Assembly: GCA_050013795.1 (NCBI GenBank)
Contig: JBEKEO010000206.1
Span: 1-5,656 of the forward strand
Direction: 5' to 3'
Length of the DNA: 5,656 bases
From: CAWHOW01 sp050013795
GTDB taxonomy: Bacteria > Bacteroidota > Bacteroidia > Bacteroidales > CG2-30-32-10
The translations under genes were made by a program, and so were the position numbers. Below are positions 1 to 5,299 of the stretch, one piece after another. The notes under the pieces are model-generated. The model made no database searches. It saw only the letters and a list, made by a program, of their open reading frames with translations, and was not told where the DNA came from. Positions within the stretch are counted from its first letter, which is position 1. Every line of letters starts with the position of its first letter.

Positions 1-403
1 TCAAACTCCAGTTGCAAAAGGTACCTGGTGCATTTGATGTTGCATCAAAAGAGATTATTTCATTAGAGCCAACAACTATTTGGGTATAAACATTTCCGAA
101 AAAACAAAAATTGAAAGGTAGGTTAATTACATTTGACCATCTGTCATCTATTCCTATCAAAATAGGTGTTCCCGAATTATAAGAAGCAGGTGGAGAATAT
201 GGAATTGACGATACATTGTAACTAGTTGAAGCGCCTGTGGCGAAAGGAGTAGCAACAAGGTTTGCGCAACTGCCGTTGCATATGGTCTGGTCGGTTCCGG
301 CACTAACACTGGGACAGCCGGGTTGAGCTTCAATATCAACAATATGAAAGAAAACAAAAAAGACAGCAACAATTTTAAATGGATTCGTATATTTCAAAAA
401 CAT
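1..403 (-). CDS. N-terminal part of a large secreted gliding-motility-associated surface protein (3' end beyond window)
   Basis: An open frame of 134 codons runs from ATG at 403-401 off the left edge without a stop. Residues 1-27 look like a Sec signal peptide: K4 and K10, a hydrophobic run IVAVFFVFFHIV at 11-22, and a likely cleavage site near EAQ (25-27). The mature start has a pattern I recognise from very large Bacteroidota proteins that end in a gliding-motility/type IX secretion C-terminal domain: CPSVSAGTDQTIC at 30-42, a second Cys pair within NGSC, then SSIPYSPP, DDRWSNVINLPFNFCFFGN and a VGSN-x-IISFD segment. Cysteines lie at 30, 42, 46, 100 and 130, which suits an exported disulfide-bonded domain. 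The C-terminal sorting domain would lie outside the window, so type IX export is inferred from family knowledge. No clear Shine-Dalgarno site precedes the ATG. The start is chosen because it places the signal peptide correctly. The gene's ligand or role is unknown. Confidence 0.85.
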   Translation of the reverse strand, partial: MFLKYTNPFKIVAVFFVFFHIVDIEAQPGCPSVSAGTDQTICNGSCANLVATPFATGASTSYNVSSIPYSPPASYNSGTPILIGIDDRWSNVINLPFNFCFFGNVYTQIVVGSNEIISFDATSNAPGTFCNWSL

Positions 404-990
404 ACATTTAATATTTATTTTTCTGTTTACTGTATGATACCATCATTTAAATTCATTTATTTTATAGACGATAAAATATTTCAATGGTTGTCTGTCAATT
501 ATTATTAGTGTTTTATCGATGTAAATTTACAAAAATTATTCAAAATATCCCAATGAAAGAGCGATTATTACTCCATTATTTTTCAACATTTTTAAATGGG
601 TATCGAAATGAAAAAATATTGTTATTTGCTATTAACGATGAAATGCCTTAGTACATAGGCAAAACAAAACTATTACCAAAACTTTTTTTCGCATCTTTAT
701 TTGAAAAGAAGCATTTATGCATAAAACAACAATAAATCAATTATATACGTGCTGAAACTTAAATAAATAAGTGGAATTACCAATAGTAGTTTTTATGATA
801 TAAATACTTCTGCTTAAATTCTTTCTTTTTTTCTGTCATTGCTTTTTGCCTGAAGCAATCATAGTAACAAATGGAGATTGCATTGCTGAACTTACCCTGA
901 CTAAAGAAGGTTTTGAATGGATTTATCTGTTAAGCGAAAACTTCTGCTTAATGAAGCGTTGTAGTTGTTTGAATATACATATATCTGTTT
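404..990. other. AT-rich intergenic stretch without a convincing gene
   Basis: Some 590 bp between the secreted-protein gene and the tandem array hold no frame I would call a gene. The stretch must contain the promoter and leader of the minus-strand gene starting at 403, but I find no clean TAnnTTTG box facing it. The nearest candidate is TAATTTTTG at 538-530, one base too long in its spacer. Small symmetric elements are present: 12-bp palindromes TGTAAATTTACA (520-531) and TTTATGCATAAA (714-725), a 7-bp inverted repeat ATTGCTT/AAGCAAT with an 8-nt loop (838-859), and a 6-bp inverted repeat TTAAGC/GCTTAA with a 10-nt loop (930-951). The 12-mer ACTTCTGCTTAA occurs twice (806-817 and 940-951). 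In such AT-rich DNA most of these could arise by chance. Confidence 0.6.
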
Positions 991-1145
991 TGCACCGGCG
1001 CTGACCCACTCTGCACCGGCGCTGACCCACTCTGCACCGGCGCTGACCCACTCTGCACTGGCGCTGACCCACTCTGCACCGGCGCTGACACACCCTGAAC
1101 CGGCGCTAACTCTTTCTGCAGCGGCACTGACTCACTCCGTACCGG
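991..1145. repeat. 21-bp GC-rich tandem repeat array, seven units plus a partial eighth
   Basis: Seven consecutive 21-bp units occupy 991-1137, and a decayed partial unit reaches about 1145. The unit begins TGCACCGGCG and ends CCCACTC. Units 1-3 (991-1053) are identical. Unit 4 differs at one base, unit 5 at two, unit 6 at five and unit 7 at three, so the array decays toward its right end. The unit is about 71% G+C in otherwise AT-rich DNA. Because 21 is divisible by three, the array can be read as the heptad APALTHS on the plus strand in a frame from TTG at 965 to a stop at 1193-1195. That frame has no ATG, no visible ribosome site and no recognisable domain, so I do not call it a gene. The array starts 122 bp beyond the stop codon of the lutA-like gene and sits about 590 bp upstream of the secreted-protein start. 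Its function is unknown. Confidence 0.95.
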
Positions 1146-1266
1146 TTAAGATACATTTAAAGCATAGTTTATCTAATTCAGGATTGGCTTGGTGATACTC
1201 AAACCGAGGGATTATAAACACAATAAAGGCAGGAGATGTTTTTGACTAAAAATATTGCTGGCATTA

Positions 1267-1986
1267 TCAATTCTCCGAAGCAAGGATGTCGGCAATATGC
1301 AAAGTTTTAATAGGCAGATTATGTTTTTTTATATAACCTTCGAGATGAAGAAGGCAAGAGGCCTCAGTCGATATAATATATTCCGCACCTGTATCCAGTG
1401 CATTCTGAACTTTTTGTTCGCCCATGGCTGTTGAAATAGCTTCATGTTTCACTGAAAAAGTTCCGCCAAAGCCACAACATACATCCGTATTCTTCATTTC
1501 TATCAATTCCAGACCATGAACATTCTTCAATAAACATCTGGGTTCATCTTTTATACCATATTCCCTTAATGCGGCACACGCATCATGATAAGTAACTTTA
1601 CCATTAAAGCTTGCTCCTACATCTTTAACTTTTAATACATTCACTAAGAAATCGGTAAACTCGAAAATATTTCGTTGTAATTGTTTGCATTCATTGTGCA
1701 GGGCCGTATTATGAAACATTTTAGGGTAATAATTCCTTATCATCCCTATACAAGAAGCGGAGGGTGCTACTATATACCTATCGTTAGAAAAATCGCGAAT
1801 AAACTTCTCAGCAACGCATTTTGCATGATCCCAAAACCCGCTGTTAAATGCCACCTGACCGCAACATGTCTGTTCTAAATTATAATGAACAGATACATCC
1901 ATCTTTTCCAAAACTTTAATCATGTTGAATGCAGTTTGCGGATATAACTGGTCGATAAAACAAGGTACAAAAATATCAACGATCAT
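1267..1986 (-). CDS. lutA: LutA/YkgE-family cysteine-rich (Fe-S) oxidoreductase subunit
   Basis: The 239-residue protein matches the length of LutA/YkgE, the CCG-domain subunit of the LutABC complex that oxidises L-lactate to pyruvate in the cytoplasm. Two copies of the cysteine-rich CCG motif are intact. The first has C9, then C41-C42-G43 in EQTCCGQ, then C79 in PSASC. The second has C137 in HDAC, then C170-C171-G172 in VCCGFGG, then C211 in EASCLLHLEG. In related heterodisulfide-reductase-type proteins such motifs bind an unusual Fe-S cluster. The ATG start gives the expected N-terminus, and AGGGA at 2000-1996 lies 9 nt upstream as a possible ribosome site. The gene stands alone: no lutB neighbour is visible, and the only LutC-like gene is about 2.7 kb away in another operon. 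Family membership is clear, but use of lactate rather than another 2-hydroxy acid is inferred. Confidence 0.88.
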   Translation of the reverse strand: MIVDIFVPCFIDQLYPQTAFNMIKVLEKMDVSVHYNLEQTCCGQVAFNSGFWDHAKCVAEKFIRDFSNDRYIVAPSASCIGMIRNYYPKMFHNTALHNECKQLQRNIFEFTDFLVNVLKVKDVGASFNGKVTYHDACAALREYGIKDEPRCLLKNVHGLELIEMKNTDVCCGFGGTFSVKHEAISTAMGEQKVQNALDTGAEYIISTEASCLLHLEGYIKKHNLPIKTLHIADILASEN

Positions 1987-2026
1987 AATTGTGATTCCCT
2001 TTTTGTGTTAGGTAATTTTCGAAAAG

Positions 2027-2034
2027 CAAATGTA
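2027..2034 (-). promoter_or_regulatory. Candidate promoter -7 box for the lutA-like gene
   Basis: Read on the minus strand the box is TACATTTG, an exact match to the Bacteroidota -7 consensus TAnnTTTG. It lies about 40 bp upstream of the ATG at 1986, which gives a leader of roughly 35 nt containing the AGGGA site. I see no good TTTG at the expected -33 distance, so this rests on one box only. Confidence 0.45.
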
Positions 2035-2068
2035 AATAAAAAATTTATAACTTATGTTAGCTGTTTAT

Positions 2069-2098
2069 TCAATTTGATTGAGATCGATTATAATTGAT
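2069..2098. promoter_or_regulatory. Possible operator: two adjacent palindromes in the yjjG promoter
   Basis: TCAAT-TTG-ATTGA (2069-2081) is a perfect 5-bp inverted repeat covering the candidate -33 box. Right after it, 2083-2098 forms a 16-bp near-perfect palindrome, ATCGATTA followed by TAATTGAT with one mismatched pair, filling the spacer up to the -7 box. The position is where a repressor would be expected to act. No regulator is encoded nearby, and the AT-rich context makes chance palindromes likely. Confidence 0.3.
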
Positions 2099-2105
2099 AA
2101 TTTTG
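2073..2105 (+). promoter_or_regulatory. Bacteroidota-type promoter for the yjjG-like gene
   Basis: TTTG at 2073-2076 and TAATTTTG at 2098-2105 match the -33 and -7 boxes of the primary Bacteroidota sigma factor, with a 21-bp spacer. Transcription would begin near 2109-2110, leaving a leader of about 23 nt before ATG 2133. This helps decide the start codon: the in-frame TTG at 2094 lies inside the promoter, and the ATG at 2115 would have a leader of only about 5 nt. Confidence 0.6.
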
Positions 2106-2132
2106 ACAAATTTAATGGATGTGGTATTTCGA

Positions 2133-2828
2133 ATGAAACAATACAAGCATATCTTCTTCGACCTTGATAAAACTCTTTGGGATTTTACTGCAAACAATAA
2201 AGACACTTTTATTGATCTTTTTGAACAATTTAATCTTAAATCAAAAGGTGCTGAAAGCCCTGAAATATTTCAAGAAAAATATAATGTGCATAATGATATA
2301 TTGTGGGATTTATATCGAAAGGGTAATGTCGAAAAAAGCTATCTTAGTGTTGAACGCTTTAGATTAACCCTGAATGATTTTGGCATTATAGATAATACAC
2401 TTGCAACAAATATTTCCAATGAATATATTCGTTTAAGCCCGTTAAAAACAAAGCTTATCCCATTTACTATTGAAACGCTCGAATACCTTTTCCCAAAATA
2501 TCGGCTTCACATTATAACCAATGGTTTTAAAGAAGTTCAATATTTAAAAGTTGAGAGATCAGGGCTTAAAAAATATTTTCAGCAAATCATCACGTCAGAA
2601 GAAGCAGGATGTAATAAACCAAATAAACAAATATTTCTGTATTCACTTGAAAGAACTTCAGCTATTGCTTCGGAAAGCCTTATGATTGGTGATGACTTGG
2701 AGGTGGATATACTGGGAGCAAAAGATGCAGGAATAGACTCGGTATTCGTAAACCTTGAAAACATCATACACAATAAATCCATCAATTATGAAGTAAAATC
2801 ACTGCCTGAATTAAATGAAATTTTGTAG
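2133..2828 (+). CDS. yjjG: YjjG-type HAD-superfamily pyrimidine 5'-nucleotidase / phosphatase
   Basis: This 231-residue cytoplasmic protein has all four HAD phosphatase motifs. Motif I is FFDLDKTLWDF with nucleophile D10 and acid/base D12. Motif II is IITNG with T129. Motif III is K162 in the CNKPNKQIF segment. Motif IV is IGDDLEVD with D187, D188 and D192. The region between motif I and about residue 100 is a helical cap of the kind seen in subfamily IA. The DLDxTLWDF start and overall length resemble YjjG nucleotidases, which hydrolyse UMP, dUMP, dTMP and non-canonical pyrimidine nucleotides. An extended frame exists upstream (TTG 2094, ATG 2115). I chose ATG 2133 because family members begin directly with a short MK-x-YKHIFFDLD segment and because the predicted promoter overlaps the longer version. 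The gene is apparently monocistronic, divergent from the lutA-like gene and convergent with psd. HAD substrates are hard to predict, so the phosphatase call is firmer than the nucleotidase one. Confidence 0.85.
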   Translation: MKQYKHIFFDLDKTLWDFTANNKDTFIDLFEQFNLKSKGAESPEIFQEKYNVHNDILWDLYRKGNVEKSYLSVERFRLTLNDFGIIDNTLATNISNEYIRLSPLKTKLIPFTIETLEYLFPKYRLHIITNGFKEVQYLKVERSGLKKYFQQIITSEEAGCNKPNKQIFLYSLERTSAIASESLMIGDDLEVDILGAKDAGIDSVFVNLENIIHNKSINYEVKSLPELNEIL

Positions 2829-2849
2829 AAGTGGTTGGATTAACTTCAA

Positions 2850-2881
2850 AAAAACCGAGTTTTAAACTACAAGGGGTTTTT
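2850..2881. terminator. Probable bidirectional terminator between yjjG and psd
   Basis: AAAAACC (2850-2856) can pair with GGTTTTT (2875-2881). The 18-nt loop holds a further small inverted repeat, AGTTT/AAACT (2858-2868). The outer arms provide a U-rich end in either direction, which suits a spacer between two convergent genes. The stem has only two G-C pairs, so its strength is doubtful. Confidence 0.5.
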
Positions 2882-2905
2882 AATCAAATATCTTGTTTGA
2901 TTTTT
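2882..2905 (+). terminator. Second hairpin with T-run downstream of yjjG
   Basis: AATCAAA (2882-2888) pairs perfectly with TTTGATT (2896-2902) around a 7-nt loop, and the T-run continues to 2905. It follows directly on the first terminator-like structure. The stem is almost all A-T, so it is a weak candidate alone but could act as a back-up. Confidence 0.4.
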
Positions 2906-2940
2906 AAATAATAACATTTTAAATCTTTTATAATAACTTA

Positions 2941-3600
2941 TCAGGCAAGCTTTGCAATAACTGTCTTTCCAGCCCTAACCGTTTGTCCAAGCTGAACTTT
3001 TATTTCGGCATTTAAAGGCAACAGTATATCTACGCGTGATCCGAATTTAATAAATCCAAGTTCCTGACCTTGTTTTACTGTAGTTCCTTCAACGGCATTA
3101 CAAATAATTCTTCTTGCAACTGCACCTGCAATCTGGCGGACAAGAATACTTACTTTATTTTTATTCTCAATAACTATTGTTGTGTGTTCATTTTCTTCTG
3201 ACGATTTGGGATGCCAGGCAACCAAATATGATCCAGGATGATATTTATAATACCTCACTGTTCCTGAACAAGGATACCTGTTGCAGTGAACGTTTAATGG
3301 CGACATGAAAATAGAAACCTGCTTTCGTCTGTCATTGAAATATTCATTTTCCATGGTGTCTTCAATTACTACTACTTTCCCATCTGCCGGAGAAATTATG
3401 TAATCATGGCTAAAAGTCATTTCTCTTTTTGGGGAACGGAAAAAGTAAATGATAAGCAGGAATAGAACAGCAAATCCACTATATAAAATATATTTTATCC
3501 AGTCATAACCAGAAAAGAAAAAATATAATAATATAGATGAAAAGGATAATATCAGAAAAGCAATTAGAATGGTCGTATATCCTTCTTTGTGAATTTTCAC
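2941..3600 (-). CDS. psd: Phosphatidylserine decarboxylase proenzyme
   Basis: This enzyme decarboxylates phosphatidylserine to phosphatidylethanolamine at the inner membrane. The 219-residue protein belongs to the short form of the family. Two hydrophobic segments (about 10-29 and 35-53) anchor it, followed by SPADGKV (70-76, D73), a MSPLNVHCNR segment (99-108, H105), and FGS at 186-188. By family knowledge, cleavage between G187 and S188 makes a small alpha chain with a pyruvoyl group formed from S188. D73 and H105 are the likely helpers of self-cleavage and catalysis. The start appears to be GTG at 3600-3598: the MKIHKEGY N-terminus is typical of Bacteroidota homologues, and the first internal Met (61) would remove both membrane segments. 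The start lies 3 bp after the cdsA stop, so translation is probably coupled. This is the last gene of the operon. No phosphatidylserine synthase gene is visible in the window. Confidence 0.95.
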   Translation of the reverse strand: MKIHKEGYTTILIAFLILSFSSILLYFFFSGYDWIKYILYSGFAVLFLLIIYFFRSPKREMTFSHDYIISPADGKVVVIEDTMENEYFNDRRKQVSIFMSPLNVHCNRYPCSGTVRYYKYHPGSYLVAWHPKSSEENEHTTIVIENKNKVSILVRQIAGAVARRIICNAVEGTTVKQGQELGFIKFGSRVDILLPLNAEIKVQLGQTVRAGKTVIAKLA

Positions 3601-3603
3601 TGC

Positions 3604-4434
3604 TTATACAATCTTTAGTATTAATAAATAAACAAAAACAAAGGGCACAGATAAAAGCACAGAATCAAACCTATCGAGAATACCTCCGTGTCCCGGAAAG
3701 AACTTCCCCGAATCTTTACAACCCACACTTCTTTTCAACATAGATTCTACAAGATCACCATAAGTACCGAAAACTACAATAATAACTGCAAGTCCCAACC
3801 ATTCGGGCAGAGTGAGAAATTTAAAATATATGGAAAAAACAAAAGCAAGTATCATTGTAAAAACCAATCCTCCCGCCGAACCTTCCCATGTTTTTTTAGG
3901 TGAAATACGTTCAAACAGTTTATGTTTGCCAATTATAATCCCCACAAGGTAAGCAAAGGTGTCATTCGCCCAAAGCATGAAAAAATATAATACAGGGAAA
4001 GTAAATATTCCGCAATTCCCTTTAGCAAAAGAATGCATTGACATCAAAAATATGAAGGGGACAGTAATATATATTGTCCCCAAAAAAGTGAAAGCAATAT
4101 TTTGAAATGGCGTTTCTGATTTTTTATATAATTCAACAAAGAATATAAAACCAGATGCAATGAATATTAATAAAAATAAAATATCAGAGTATTTACTGTA
4201 TATTTCTTTCATGTTTAAAATAGAAATAGTGTACAATGAAAAACCAATTACAACACCATAAATTTTTTGAGGCATGATGTTTTTTCGGGCAAGCATGTTA
4301 TAGAATTCAAGAATTCCATAAATTAAAAACACTCCAAATACTGCAGCAAATGCCCAAAAATTCCAGATCGCAGAGCCCACTATTATTATTACAAACAGCG
4401 CAGCGGTTATAGTTCTTGTAATAAAATTATTCAA
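3604..4434 (-). CDS. cdsA: Phosphatidate cytidylyltransferase (CDP-diacylglycerol synthase)
   Basis: CdsA condenses CTP and phosphatidic acid to CDP-diacylglycerol, the precursor of all bacterial phospholipids. The 276-residue protein is very hydrophobic, with about eight membrane segments spread over 10-275. The C-terminal CDS signature is complete: S231, K234-R235, K240-D241, G243, P247, H249-G250-G251 and D254-R-F-D257. Earlier conserved pieces are ANDTFAYLVG (156-165) with D158 and the SPKKTWEGSAGG stretch (178-189). The start is TTG at 4434-4432, giving the MNNF-x-TRT N-terminus common in this phylum. The first internal ATG (residue 48) would remove the first membrane segments. The TTG overlaps the end of the DUF2007 gene by 8 bp, so ribosomes probably reinitiate from that gene. 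Psd follows after 3 bp. Confidence 0.96.
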   Translation of the reverse strand: MNNFITRTITAALFVIIIVGSAIWNFWAFAAVFGVFLIYGILEFYNMLARKNIMPQKIYGVVIGFSLYTISILNMKEIYSKYSDILFLLIFIASGFIFFVELYKKSETPFQNIAFTFLGTIYITVPFIFLMSMHSFAKGNCGIFTFPVLYFFMLWANDTFAYLVGIIIGKHKLFERISPKKTWEGSAGGLVFTMILAFVFSIYFKFLTLPEWLGLAVIIVVFGTYGDLVESMLKRSVGCKDSGKFFPGHGGILDRFDSVLLSVPFVFVYLLILKIV

Positions 4435-4633
4435 TATTTTCCTTATTTAAAATTTGTTTTGCCAGGATCACATTATCAGGATGAACATGTAGCTCAATTT
4501 CTCCAAACAGGTAAGCAGAATCCTGTTTATTTACAATGACGCAATCAATATTGTTATCAAGAAAAACGGCTTTTACAATTTCCACTTTGTGAATATATTT
4601 GGAACTATATATAGAAACCCAGTTTATACTCAT
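4427..4633 (-). CDS. DUF2007 family small protein (putative signal-transducing domain)
   Basis: This 68-residue soluble protein has no signal peptide or membrane segment. It shows the DUF2007 pattern from end to end: WVSIYSS near the start (5-11), an E-x-VKAVFLDNNIDCVIVNKQDS core (18-39), the YLFGEIELHV block (41-50) and a closing helix DNVILAKQIL (53-62). The fold is known as a small ACT-like or GlnB-like alpha/beta domain, and a signalling or adaptor role has been guessed for it, but I know of no established biochemical function. The ATG start lies 12 bp after the stop of the LUD gene, and the last codons overlap the cdsA start by 8 bp, which suggests that its translation feeds into cdsA. 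The conserved acidic and aromatic residues could form a binding face for a neighbour such as FtsH or CdsA; that is speculation. Confidence 0.85.
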   Translation of the reverse strand: MSINWVSIYSSKYIHKVEIVKAVFLDNNIDCVIVNKQDSAYLFGEIELHVHPDNVILAKQILNKENIE

Positions 4634-4645
4634 TATTCATGAATA

Positions 4646-5296
4646 CTATTCATAAACTGTATCATCAATTAGAAAGACATAAATCTCTTTAGGTCCATGT
4701 GCGCCCATTATCAATGTTTTTTCTATATCGGCAGTTCGGCTGGGGCCTGTAATAACAGAAATCATGGAAGGAATATTATCAGTATATTTCTGCTTTATTC
4801 CTGCTAATGCCTGTTTTAGGTCAGTAACTAATTGTGAAGTATATGCCAGAACAATATGTATTGGGGGATAAACAAACATTTTTCTTCCGCATTGCTGCCT
4901 CGATGAAACCATTATGCTACCAAGTCTTGCAATCAGGTATTCACATTGAGTAATTCCAACTTCAATTTCATGTAGATCGCTTTCATCTGATAGAAAAGGG
5001 ATATTCCCAGTTTCAAGAATCTTTTTAACTTTATCCTCTTTGCAAAAAATATTTGTCCATTGATTTTCATTTATCAATGCTTTCATGTTTTCAACAAATT
5101 CATTTTCCGATTCACAATACACAAATTTACCGGATACTTTAATAAATTCTTCGGCAAAAACCACTTCAGGTGAATCAGTCATTTCCTTATAAATATTTGA
5201 TTCAAAATCCGGGTTTGGGAAAGGATTGTCGGTTTTGTAAATCAATGAATTCCGAACCCGTTTCAATATTTTTTCTCGCTGAGTACTATCTTCCAT
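4646..5296 (-). CDS. LUD-domain protein (LutC/YkgG-like)
   Basis: The 216-residue protein is predicted to be cytoplasmic and carries the LUD domain named after LutC (YkgG) of lactate utilisation. The core begins at about 105. Key blocks are the VGITQCEYLIARLGSIMVSS stretch (113-132), RKMFVYPPIHIVLA (138-151), and the hallmark GPSRTADIE at 184-192 followed by LIMGAHGPKEIYVFLID (195-211). The N-terminal third is helical and charged, as in LutC. LutC proper works with LutA and LutB, but this gene is sandwiched 3 bp after ftsH and 12 bp before a DUF2007 gene, with no lut partners adjacent. I recall the ftsH-LUD-cdsA arrangement from other Bacteroidota, so its true role may be unrelated to lactate. 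It could instead supply the missing partner of the lutA-like gene at 1267-1986. I give no gene symbol for this reason. Confidence 0.88.
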   Translation of the reverse strand: MEDSTQREKILKRVRNSLIYKTDNPFPNPDFESNIYKEMTDSPEVVFAEEFIKVSGKFVYCESENEFVENMKALINENQWTNIFCKEDKVKKILETGNIPFLSDESDLHEIEVGITQCEYLIARLGSIMVSSRQQCGRKMFVYPPIHIVLAYTSQLVTDLKQALAGIKQKYTDNIPSMISVITGPSRTADIEKTLIMGAHGPKEIYVFLIDDTVYE

Positions 5297-5299
5297 AGA

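Noticed and set aside
323..508. Plus-strand frame of 61 codons overlapping the secreted-protein start
   Set aside because: It is antisense to a well-supported signal peptide and has a composition typical of AT-rich noncoding DNA.
553..651. 32-codon plus-strand frame with an ATG start (MKERLLLHYF...)
   Set aside because: It is short, shows no recognisable motif, has no promoter or ribosome site, and sits in AT-rich intergenic DNA where such frames arise by chance.
805..1003. Open plus-strand frame containing LPEAIIVTNGDC and continuing into the first repeat unit
   Set aside because: There is no usable start codon near its beginning. A passing resemblance to the N-termini of some transposase-associated proteins (LPE...) did not extend beyond a few residues.
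991..1145. CRISPR array
   Set aside because: The units are directly adjacent with no unique spacers and are only 21 bp long, so it is a simple tandem repeat.
1239..1252. TTTTT-GACT-AAAAA inverted repeat downstream of the lutA-like gene as a terminator
   Set aside because: The five-pair stem is entirely A-T, and no T-run follows the hairpin. It is unlikely to terminate transcription.
2094..2132. N-terminal extension of the yjjG-like protein from TTG 2094 or ATG 2115
   Set aside because: The extension overlaps the predicted -7 box and transcription start, and HAD family members of this type begin close to the DxDxT motif, as the ATG at 2133 does.
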